Source of the DNA: Fallopia convolvulus
Lineage: Eukaryota > Streptophyta > Magnoliopsida > Caryophyllales > Polygonaceae
Assembly (NCBI GenBank): GCA_964016875.1
Contig: OZ024733.1
Span: forward strand, 21,867,324-21,931,323
DNA: 64,000 nucleotides
Direction of reading: 5' to 3'
Both the position numbers and the translations under genes were made by a program. The notes under the pieces were generated by a model. It was not told the DNA's origin. It searched no databases and saw only the letters and a program-made list of their open reading frames with translations. Below, piece by piece: positions 12,096 through 21,376 of the stretch; position 1 is the first letter of the stretch, and each line of letters starts with the position of its first letter.

Positions 12096-12870
12096 TTGAA
12101 TCCATGCTCAAAGTCTTTGCTTCATTCAAGCACTTCATTAAAGGCAATTCTCTGCTCAACAAAAAATCTTTCTCAAGAATCAATTCCATTGTGCAACACC
12201 CGTCATAGACATTTCTCTCGTTGAGAGAATCTAGTGCTTCAAGGGCTGACTCCTTTTTCCCGAAGCGAACTTTCGAATCAAACGCATCATCAGAACTTAG
12301 TATCTCAATATTCTCTAGAAATCCAAATCTAGAAAACACCAACTCTAATTCTTTGTAAGAAATTTTGTATTCTAGCAAATGAATCTGAACAAGCAAAGTT
12401 CGTTCTCCCACTTGATTACCATCTTGTATACTTGAATCAAAGCTTTTGCCCTTTTTTTCAACATTCTTAGAAGGTTCAATCATAATTTCCCTCATAAAAA
12501 ACAACTCTAATTTGCAACAATTATCATATATGCATTGATGATTTAGGGACTCAAATGCCAATCGTGCTGACTCTATGGTCTGGAAACAAATTCTAGAATA
12601 TTATAGACTTCTAGGGCTTAAAGTCTCCACTTTCTCTAAAGCCCCAAATCTAGAGAACACCATGTTCAATTCTCGACAAGAAATTGGATACTTCAGATTA
12701 TGAATCTTGACTAGAATTGTTTGATCATATACCTGGTCCTCCATGGAATTAGAGCAATTGACTGGTAGCAAGCCCATCTCGACTCTGAGCTCGTTCATTG
12801 TTCGGTAGAATCGTTGATCAAACTCTTTTATTCGAAGCTCCCAAGAATCTGAAATTTCTGCCATAGTCAT
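12034..12870 (-). pseudogene. Two tandem PTB-type RRM domains, one in-frame stop
   Basis: Reading starts at ATG 12870 (MTMAEISDSW) and is open for 89 codons. A TAA at 12601-12603 interrupts it, and the same frame is then open to 12034. RRM 1 covers about 12720-12496 and contains ILVKIHNLKYPIS then the stop, then IYDNCCKLEL. RRM 2 covers about 12399-12172 and contains LLVQIHLLEYKIS, VFSRFGFLENIEI and NVYDGCCTMEL. The order, spacing and the Y-D-x-C-C signature match the second RRM of plant polypyrimidine-tract-binding proteins, which bind pyrimidine-rich RNA in splicing control. Only this RRM type is present, twice, which suggests capture of one domain followed by duplication. The stop makes a full-length product unlikely unless read through, but the downstream 175 codons, with a complete RRM 2, remain open. 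Confidence 0.7.
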
Positions 12871-13012
12871 TGATATTCCACTTAGTGCTTGACGCCTTCA
12901 ATGGGAATTGATCAAATCTTGAGTGTGCAACTTTTGTCAAGATCGTAATCGAAATTTTTGACTTCAATTTTGGAATTTAGGTCACCAAAATCGAAGGGCT
13001 CTAATACAAATT

Positions 13013-13274
13013 TGTTATGTCTCAAGGCCAATAACAAGGACAATTCAATAGAAAATGAGGAGATTAGAAGAGAATTAGAGAGAAAGAAGAGAAATTACAA
13101 AGGAAGAAGAGAGATAGAGGAAGAAGATAGGAGAGATAGAGAGGAAAGTTCATTCATTCAACGATACCCGTACCGAATACAATTCTCAGCTTATAAAGCC
13201 TTTTCAAAGTATTACACAAGAGACCCATTATTTTCCTAATTACACAATACCACCTCTATATCCTATACATGACA
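13013..13274 (-). repeat. 5' LTR of RRM-carrying element (262 bp)
   Basis: Partner of 10509-10775. It ends ...ATACATGACA and is followed by ATCTT. Transcription of the minus-strand element would start here. Confidence 0.9.
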
Positions 13275-13600
13275 ATCTTCTTCATTAGAGTGAGGTAGTT
13301 CTTGCCTTCTTGGTGTTTGGTTTATGGAAATAATGTATGGCATTCTACAATTTTGAATTGGTTTTTTATGCACAAAAAACCAACAAAATTTATTTTTTCT
13401 GCCCAAAGTAGTTGATTTTGATATCATCATCGTTTCATTGGGAGTGAGGAACAACAACAGTTGGGAAAAAAATGATTAGGTTATTGATATTATGCAGGCT
13501 ACTGATAATATGTATTTAACCATGCGGGCTATTGATATTATGCATGTAAAATGATTAATTAAGTTCACCTCTCAAACTCAAGAAGAAGGTTGTTTTTGTG

Positions 13601-14830
13601 GTTGTCAATATTACATTCAATGATGAATATGAACTCATGGCATATATAAAATGAAATCTAAATATATTCATAAAACTCTTAGTTTATAAAAAATGACTAT
13701 CGTATTTAAGAGCTATAATATTTATTTTATAAAAAGAAAAATAATTTCAAAATCATAATTTTTTTAGTAATTTCTTTTTTTATTTTTGTGAAAATCAAAG
13801 CATATAAAAAATGAACTTAAAACACATAAAAATAAACTCATAATAGATAAAAACTAAACTCATAAAATAAAGAAGTTAAACTCATATGAACTTCTAGTAT
13901 ATAAAAAAGGAACTCTTAGTATATCAAAAAAAAAAAAGTGGTAAGTTGTGCTCTTCCATAATTCTCAAAACACCTTCAATTTTAGTTGTCTTACTTGATC
14001 AATTGTTAAAGTGTTTCAAACCAATGTCTAAGAGCATGAGGAATGACGATGATGTTCAATCTTTTCTCATATATTATTACATCCAAGTTGTTTGTTTACC
14101 TATTTTTGTCACATATATATTCTTGATCAAGTCATATGCCCCAATTGTGTACACGTACGTCATGTCTTGTATGGCCAAAGCTGATTCAAAATGTACTTGA
14201 AATACTTACTCTTATACAAGTATATTACCCCCTATGCTTCTTCGCACCATCTACCAATATATGATAATGGCTCTCACTCCACTAGGCATTATTAAGATCC
14301 CGCAAAAAGGTAGCATTTATATCTTGGCTAGGTGATACAATTGAATTGTAACTAGCTTTAATCCACTTCTTCAAATACGAGTTTGAACAGTTGGCTAAAA
14401 ATGCGGCATTTTGAAGTTGCCAAAAAATCCTTGTCCAATTTGGTGTAGGGGGATAACAAGGGAGGAAACTGGCTAAACCAGGCCATGTGCCATTAATATC
14501 AATTGGTTGAGACGGCCAAAGTACGAGTTCAAGTGCTTTCTAACGGATGAGATCCTTTAACACTAAATGATCCCAAACTACGTTGCCCTACATGGCTCAT
14601 TTAGGGTTATTACTTGTATTAGTATAAGAGGTGGTAAACACACATGTAATACATTAATCCTCTTTAGAGCATGTACAATGGAGAATTTAGCCTCCTCTTT
14701 GTACTTTCTCTCTCCTCATAAAAAACATCCTTATTGTTGTAGAAGAGTAAAAAAATGATCCTTTTTGAAAGAGGATTGCTAAAAATCATCCTCTTGTATA
14801 GGCGCTAGAAATCCTCCTTATGTAGTTTAT
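13601..14830. other. Spacer, no gene seen
   Basis: AT-rich sequence with short repeats of an ACTCATAA-type word at about 13660-13930, then ordinary sequence. At about 14668-14690 a GAGCATGTACAATGG motif resembles one terminus of a common plant DNA-transposon type, but no partner end was found. No gene is supported. Confidence 0.4.
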
Positions 14831-14832
14831 TT

Positions 14833-16853
14833 TGAATCGATTAGAGTATTAGATCTGAAAATTCTATGTTGAATCAGCCATTTTTGATAATAATACCCAC
14901 TGAGATAAGTCACACCCTCCTCCAAATAAGAGTCTAGCTCTTGGCTAAAAAGTCTATGTTGAATCAATAGTATGGTGCCTAATTCATGTTCTTTTTAGTC
15001 CTTCTTGTGCTCCAAAATGTTAGCTTCTCTATTGCCAAAACCTTGGTACTATTGTTGAATACATATAGATGGACCTTCTCCAATCTCACAATTGTTGGAT
15101 AAACTTTTGATATCATAACCTTCTTCCCTCTAACACCAAAGCTCTCCACTATTGAGTGTCAATCTACAAAGATAAATAAGCATTCACCTTTTTAGATGAA
15201 TTTCTTTTGGTATGTTACCAAAAGCTCAAAGTTGATACACTTTAAGGGGGCGTTTGGTATAAAGTCGGGTTTGGGTTTAGAATGAGGAATGGGGTTACGA
15301 AGGTATGTGGTTGGAATTTGATTCCTAAAAACAAGTGTTTGGTTACTTTTTTGGACTAAAATTCAACCTCATACCAAAGTGTGCCCATTAAATTAATCGA
15401 AACCAATAGGTTTTTTTGGTATTCATCCATATTGATAAATCATAGGAACAATTGCAAACATCCACTACAACCTGTTTGAATGCTTCCAGTTTACAAAACA
15501 ATCCAAGATCACATGTTAAAGATCAATTATAATGCAATGTCCGTACCCAAATCTTAAAAAATTGATTTAGAAAATGGGCTAGGTTAGATTTGATTAAAAA
15601 ATTCCTCTAGTACAAACTAAAAGAGATCACAGAGTTTTGAGATTATAAGTATCTGGAATGTCAAATTCGAACAAACATGGATGAAAATGGAGAATCGTGA
15701 ATCAAAGATATGAACACCGAAAAGAAATAACAAGGTAGAAGTTAATTTGAACAAACATGGTGATGTCGATCGAAGCAGAAGAGGAAAGTACGAGAAGAGA
15801 CTGACAGAGGAGAAGTCTGAAGCACGAGCGGGGGTTGCGCATGAGATAATTTAGAATGAGAAGAGATAAGGTTTTAATTTCATTCCAAGAGGAATCAAAT
15901 CTCATACCCGAGGTAGGAGGTGGGTATGAGAACCTCATACTTATCGGGTTTAGGGTATCGGTTTAAAAATGTAAAAATAGTATACCAAACACTAGGTATC
16001 GGGTTTTCATTCCCGAACCCCATACCTCCATTCCTCAAACCTTATTACCAAACACGCCCTAAAAAGGTCAGGATAATAAGAGTGCTTACAATACCTCCTA
16101 AGCGAGAGCTTCTTTCTAGTGAGGTCCACATCCATGAATCTAACAAATGATGGTTTGTAATTGTGTTTATTAAGAGAAGAGTTGTCTCACAAAGAAGATA
16201 AAACAGAATAAAACTTCATTTGATAAACAATGGATTTAGTTGAAATGTGGATACCATAAAGAGTTGTATTTTGACCTTTTTGCATCTAAGCACACGAGGA
16301 TTGTGTACTTGGGAGACAACTCTTCTCTCAATAAACACAACTAAAAACCATCCTTCGATGGATTTGTGGATGTGGACCTCACCTATATGAAGCTCTTGCT
16401 TAGGAGCATTGGAAGCTCCCATATTATCCTAACCTTTTAAAGTGTTTCAATTTCGACTTTTTTGGAAACTAACCAAAAGAAATTCAACTAAAAGGGAAAA
16501 TGCATATTTATCTTTGTATATTGATCACTTGGTAGTAGAGAGCATTGATGACAGAAGGAAGAAAATTATAACATCAAAAGTTTATCCAACAACCGTGAGA
16601 TTGGAGAAGGCTCGTTTTTATGTATTCAACAATGGTATCAAGGTTGTGACAATAGAGAAGCTAACATTTAGGAGCATGAGAAGGACTAAAATTAACATGA
16701 ATTAGGCACCAGACTGTTGATTTCCTATTCTTGTTTGCATTTCAGCCAAGAGCTAGGCACTAGTTTGGAGGAGGGTGCGAATTATCTCGGTGGGTATTGT
16801 TATCAGAAAATAGTTGATTCAACATAGACTTTTCAGGTCTAATACTCCAATCG
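14833..16853. mobile_element. Long fold-back (inverted-repeat) element
   Basis: The left arm (14833-15245 plus 16063-about 16192) is the reverse complement of the right arm (about 16305-16853), with clear but diverged similarity. The loop is about 110 bp. The left arm is split by the MITE at 15246-16059. No transposase is visible. It resembles fold-back or long-TIR derivatives of plant DNA transposons. The outer termini are too diverged to define a target duplication. Confidence 0.75.
15246..16059. mobile_element. PIF/Harbinger-like MITE (814 bp)
   Basis: Inverted termini GGGGGCGTTTGGTA and, on the other side in reverse complement, GGGCGTGTTTGGTAATAAGG, with subterminal similarity over about 40 bp. 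TAA lies on both sides (15243-15245 and 16060-16062), the 3-bp duplication typical of PIF/Harbinger. The right arm of the surrounding fold-back reads straight through the site (CTTTAAAAGG in reverse complement near 16440), giving the empty site. No transposase frame is seen. Confidence 0.8.
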
Positions 16854-17489
16854 ATACTATATTTTGTTTGACCTTTTGGACATGTTGTTTTTGAATCATA
16901 GACTTGAGAGCAAAACTCAATCAACAAAGAATTGATCGAAACAAATGCAATGGAAGAATTCTATCAACTAAAAGGTTACTTAATCGGGATTTAAAGACTA
17001 ATTCCAACAACAATGAATCTGTGGAAAGGGGATAATCTCATTTAAGACCATGAGATTTTCACATACTTTGAGGTTAGTGACAAAGTTTACCAAGAACATC
17101 TTAGATGATATATTCTCTAACATTAAGCGAAACAAAAATTAAAACTTACAATCTTTTGAATGAAATTATAATCCTCGTATAGAACATACTATCAATCGTC
17201 CGTAATAAAAAAATGCCAAGAAGAGCTTAGTAGCTCAAAAGATTTTATTGTGACACTGAGAGATATACACATGTAAGTAAGCATCATAAATAGTTGGGGG
17301 ATAGATCATGGTTATAATATTCTAGACCTTTGATATCTAGGTTATATACTTATCATAATTTTTTGTATAGGTATAGACCTCTATATAAACATTCCATAGA
17401 GGCTCCTTCTCGCATCTTTGACGGTGCCATGCAAATTGTTGTGTCAAACAACCCATATTATAAAGGTTTAGGTCAACAATGACATATCA
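16854..17489. other. Spacer, no gene seen
   Basis: Unremarkable AT-rich sequence. No motif was recognised. Confidence 0.4.
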
Positions 17490-18310
17490 GAAAGGTGCTA
17501 ACTCATGAACGCTTGGGCTGCAAGAAACTTATCCTATGCAGGGAGACAACAAGTCATAAGGGCAGTGTTGTATGGAATTATAAATTATTGGTGCAAAGTC
17601 TTCTTGCTCCCCAAAGGCGTGATAAAAACAAATAGTGAAAGTCCTCAAAAATTTCCTATGGTCTGGCACAACTGAAGGAAGAAAAGGTCCCATTGCTTGG
17701 AAAGCATTGTGCAAGACGAAGGAAGAATGAGGAGTTGTGTTTAAGGAGATTCTGTCATGGAATAAGGTAAGCTTCTCAGAGCTAATTTATGATTTGTTGG
17801 GAGTTGCAGAGTCCATTTGGAAGAACGGGGTAAACTCTGTTATTCTTAGAGGCGAGTCCTTTTGGGGAGAATTAAAGACAATCTCGAGTGCACTATGGAA
17901 AGGTTTGATCACTGTTAGAGTAGAGATAAAAGAGACTCTAGAGAGGGAAGACAATCATGCGATCATATTGAGTAATAGAGGCAGATTTGACCGGAAAAGA
18001 GTTTATGACAACATGAGAAACAAAGGACCCAATGTTGAGTGGTGTAAATGGATCTGGGGCAGAATCAATACCCCTAGAATCTCCTTTGCCACATGGATGA
18101 TTATCATCAAGGGAATGATGACGAAAGAAAGGCTGAGAATGATGGGTCTACTACAGGAAGATGCTTGTGAGCTCTGCAATGACAATTGTAAAGAATCATG
18201 GGAGCACATCTGATTCAATTGCAAATACTCTAGGAATTCCTAGAAGTAACTTTTTGTAATTAGCAAACTTATTTATGAATGAATCACCCTTTTCATTCAA
18301 CAAAAAAAGA
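17490..18310 (+). pseudogene. 5'-truncated LINE: RT tail and zf-RVT domain
   Basis: At about 17500-17620 a plus-strand frame reads like the LINE reverse-transcriptase thumb (NLSYAGRQQVIRAVLYG, then FLLPKGVI). Frame changes and a stop follow. The frame at 17737-18213 (158 codons) carries the zinc-binding RT-associated domain, with PRISFATWMI, MTKERL and CELCNDN...ESWEHI showing the C-x2-C and H ligands. The sequence ends in an A-rich tail at about 18300-18309. The catalytic RT core and the endonuclease are missing, as in normal 5'-truncated LINE insertions. It cannot be active. Confidence 0.75.
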
Positions 18311-18484
18311 GCCAGAATTATCATTGGGATTCCTTGGAGTATATCCATGGTTTTTTTTCAACATTTATCCATGCTATTTCCTCCAACTTTGCAATGCCTA
18401 TAATACTTCGATGGTCCTCTTAGTCCATATTTGTTTCCCAATCTCTAAGCTGCTAGTGCCATAGATTCTAAATTTGCGTTTGAA

Positions 18485-18900
18485 TCAATATCCAACCGCC
18501 TTTGTTTTTCTTTTTCTTGCATGCAATATCAAATGTTATATATACCTTATTCAAATTTGGAGTCGAATTAAACATTAATATGTTCTTCTGATATCATTGA
18601 AACTGTCATCGAAGCCCGTTAAAAACTGAATCACTTGTTGATCTTGCACTACTTTGTTCACAACAACACGGCCTATAGTCACATACACATTCATAAGTGC
18701 ATATTCATCCCATAATCATTCTTAGTTAAATACTTTGTCATTGACAAATTTCATTGAGAGATTGAGCTCAAATCTCTTTGAACATGAAACAACCTAGTCT
18801 TGTTCGATCTGCCAAAGCGAGACAACAATTCCTTCCATATTTGACTAGCTATCCTAAAATATAAGATTGATTTTTCTCTTGCATACCTCTATATCCCTAA
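18485..18900 (-). pseudogene. Copia-type gag (UBN2-like) remnant
   Basis: The minus-strand translation shows IWKELLSRFGRSNKTRLF near 18860-18800, and further on QVIQFLTGFDDSFNDIRR near 18645-18585. Both are typical of the Ty1/copia gag-polypeptide (UBN2) domain. Several stops and frame changes break it. No LTR was found around it. Confidence 0.6.
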
Positions 18901-19320
18901 TCAATCAATCGAGGCAACAATTTACACGGTAAGTGATTCAATCAGAATGAGAGCTGAGTAGTTAATTGAGGATTACATTGACCATTAGAGAGTCAAATTG
19001 CGCAATATTGCAAACTTGCGTACTCTGTTCCTCTCTAAATTTTACATTGAATGTAACTCTGTAATGATCTATTAATTGGACAATTCGTTCACCAACATGG
19101 ATTTGAATCTCAATTACACTCATTCTTCAACAGAGGTTTGAATTGAATCACAATTATATATTTATGTGTGCAAATTAACTCTCTACTATTAACTAATGAG
19201 AGATTTAAACCTCCGTTCTCTATTCTTCTATCTCTCTACTCAATTTGAATTGAATCACTTTAATTGTTCAAGCTTAAATCTTGTTGTCAACTCAAAACTC
19301 GAGACCAAAATTTGTACAAA
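18901..19320. other. Spacer, no gene seen
   Basis: Repeated short words such as GAATTGAATCAC (about 19140 and 19245) and ATTGAACGAA-like pieces. No gene is supported. Confidence 0.35.
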
Positions 19321-20260
19321 CTAGTTGTGCCCGTCGTACCATGTACGACTACGATTCAATATTTTATAGCCATTATAAATAGGATATTAATAAATAAAAA
19401 TATAAGATAAAATTTAATATAAATAATTTATTGCGCGTAGAATGTATACTTTTTTAATCAATATAAATGATTAAATTTAATGTTGAGAATGAAGATATAT
19501 TATTAAGATAAAATAATTACATTTCTCTTTTTCCTTGATGAGATTTCATAGATATTTAATTAAAAAAGAAGATAAAATATGAATAAAAAAATTTATATAT
19601 TCAAATATGGAAGAGATAAGAATTTAAAAAATAATAGTTAACTTAATAAATAAGATATAATAAAGTATGAAAACTAAAGATAATTTAATTATATAAAATT
19701 TAATTAATTTAATTAATTTAATTTAAGATGAGACCATCACCAAACCCTATTTTATGGTTCGATAAACTAAAGATTAGATAAGATTAAATATTACATTATT
19801 CATATTTTATTACTTTCTATGTACGTAAATTTAGAGATTATTAAATATTTCAATATATCTATTAAATATTTTATTATCTTTTTTTATTAATTTTAAACAT
19901 TATAAATATTTATCATTAATTTTTATTATAATAGAAAATCAATATATATCTATAAATAAATTCGTAAAAAGATATATTCTAAAAAATTTATATTTATCAT
20001 TAAAATATTTAATCTTTATTTTTAAATACTTTTATAAGTAAGCTTTCAAAAGATATTATTATACTTTTTTTTGGTAGAAAGATATTGTTATACTAAATAG
20101 ATATTTCTTTGATGTTAGAGATAAATTTAAATAGTTAAAAAAGAATTTAATAAAAAGACGTTATAATAATAGAAATTGAGATTATTTTTTTTAAATATGA
20201 GGTGGGGCCAAAATCGTTCCGGTGGCTCGAAAAGGTATAGCTTTAATATATGTAAGTATT
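19321..20260. repeat. AT-rich repeat-like segment
   Basis: Begins near ACTAGTTGTGCCCGTCGTACC and runs through about 900 bp of extremely AT-rich sequence to about 20250. A comparable start (TACTAGCAATTAGGCCGCG) opens the region at 38736. These look like termini of a high-copy plant repeat, but I cannot classify it. Confidence 0.3.
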
Positions 20261-20684
20261 AATTTGCACAATAAGGCTGAACTTAATGCCATGAATGAAA
20301 GAGAGGGTTGGAGGCAAAGGATAAGTTTTTATTCAGGGACTAAATAGCAAATTAGATATACTATGTGCTTTGTTATTAATTTTATTGGGTTATGTATTAT
20401 ATGCCCCTTAAAATAAGGGTCATGTTATGCAGCATTCTTAAAATTAGTTTGCAACTTTTAATTTTTTAAAAATTATAAAATGAGTCCAAATTTACTTTTT
20501 CCTCCTTCCCTTCTCATTCTCTATTGTACACAACTCTAATTCAAATCTAAATCTCTTCATACACTTATTGTTTAAAGAATATCGAGTAACAATGAAAGAA
20601 ACTCCGAATATGAGTTACGTAATCGAAATTACATAGTACGTTCACCATTCATATAAGCGTTTTTTTTTATTTTCGCAGTTGTTC
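20261..20684. other. Spacer, no gene seen
   Basis: AT-rich intergenic sequence upstream of the minisatellite. No motif was recognised. Confidence 0.4.
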
Positions 20685-20876
20685 ATGCACGTGCGCAGAT
20701 TGCGTGCAAAACAATTGTGCACGCAATTTGCAAGTGTGCATAATAGCAGTGCAAACAGAAAGTTTGTGTGCAAAGAAGCAGTGCACGCAGAAAGATTGTG
20801 TGCATATAAGAAATGCACATCAAATTGTTGCGTGCAAAATTTGTATGCACGCGAAAAATTTGTGTGCTCCGTCCGA
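20685..20876. repeat. 32-bp minisatellite built of 15+17-bp half-units
   Basis: Five consecutive 32-bp units without a single indel start at 20702, 20734, 20766, 20798 and 20830. A 17-bp half-unit precedes them (20685-20701) and a partial unit follows. Each unit has two half-units, one starting GTGTGC and one starting GTGCAC or ATGCAC, so a TGC core recurs every 15 then 17 bp. CATGCA (20684-20689) overlaps a G-box CACGTG (20688-20693) at the left edge. The array lies about 500 bp upstream of the WD40 gene start. Several overlapping open frames on both strands result from the periodicity and are not genes. Confidence 0.9.
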
Positions 20877-21293
20877 ACGCTGCAGGATGAATCACGTAAA
20901 TGCCCGAAGAAGGTCGAAATCAATGAGTGGTGAGCGAGGAGAAGTTCGAACGTTAAAAGAGGATTTTGAATGGAGATTCAAAGAGTTTTGAGGAAGAGAG
21001 GGGGAATCATGAAACCCTAATCTTCTTTAAAACGACACTTTAATTTGGGCTTATTTTATAATAAATAAAAAATAGAGAATTGCAAACTAAAAAGGTGAGG
21101 TGTTGCATAAAATAATCCTCCGCCAAATTCCAAAACAGCAGCACCGACTGGATTAGTACTTCAGTCTCTCCATAAAGTCGGAGGCGTGAAGGGGGTGAAG
21201 CGGCAAAGGACGACGCCGACTGGATACGGCCGAGGAAGAAGCGGGGGAAAAATATCACATCCTCAATTTTAGTATATCAGAACTCTTGAATTT

Positions 21294-21328
21294 GATATCT
21301 TGATATCGCTGGATATCCCTTTGATATC
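21294..21328. promoter_or_regulatory. Cluster of four GATATC sites
   Basis: GATATC occurs at 21294, 21302, 21312 and 21323, within 50-85 bp of the WD40 gene start codon. This is probably in the 5' UTR or core promoter. The function is unknown. Confidence 0.4.
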
Positions 21329-21376
21329 CATATCTGATTTTTACCAAACAATAGGGTTTACCCCGATACCCAGTAT

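Larger units (their letters stand above)
10509..13274 (-). mobile_element. Non-autonomous LTR retrotransposon carrying PTB-like RRMs
   Basis: Complete 2766-bp element with LTRs at 10509-10775 and 13013-13274. Both LTRs start TG and end CA, and the element is flanked by the 5-bp duplication ATCTT (10504-10508 and 13275-13279). Minus-strand orientation is shown by a polypurine tract (AAGGGGAGAGTAA in reverse complement, 10776-10788) next to the left LTR. A degenerate initiator-tRNA-Met primer site (TTTGTATTAGAGCC, resembling TGGTATCAGAGCC) follows the right LTR. The internal 2.2 kb has no gag, protease, RT or integrase motif. It holds two PTB-like RRM segments and an unknown frame. Its size and lack of pol place it with LARD/TRIM-like elements that need trans-acting enzymes. 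The LTRs differ at about eight positions plus three small indels, so it is not brand new. Confidence 0.9.
9505..13600. repeat. Block repeat unit B, interrupted by an LTR element
   Basis: Repeats 6293-8270 without the pogo-type insertion. It is split by the 10509-13274 LTR element, which sits between ATCTT duplications. The right part (13275-13590) resumes exactly where the left part stops. Confidence 0.85.

Noticed and set aside
12958..13239. 93-codon charged (E/R/K-rich) frame on the plus strand
   Set aside because: It overlaps the purine-rich LTR of the minus-strand element; the composition alone keeps it open.
20685..20876. CRISPR-like array or short repeated protein, because 32-bp units recur and several frames stay open
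   Set aside because: There are no unique spacers between repeats, the context is a plant genome, and open frames on both strands follow from the absence of stop words in the unit.
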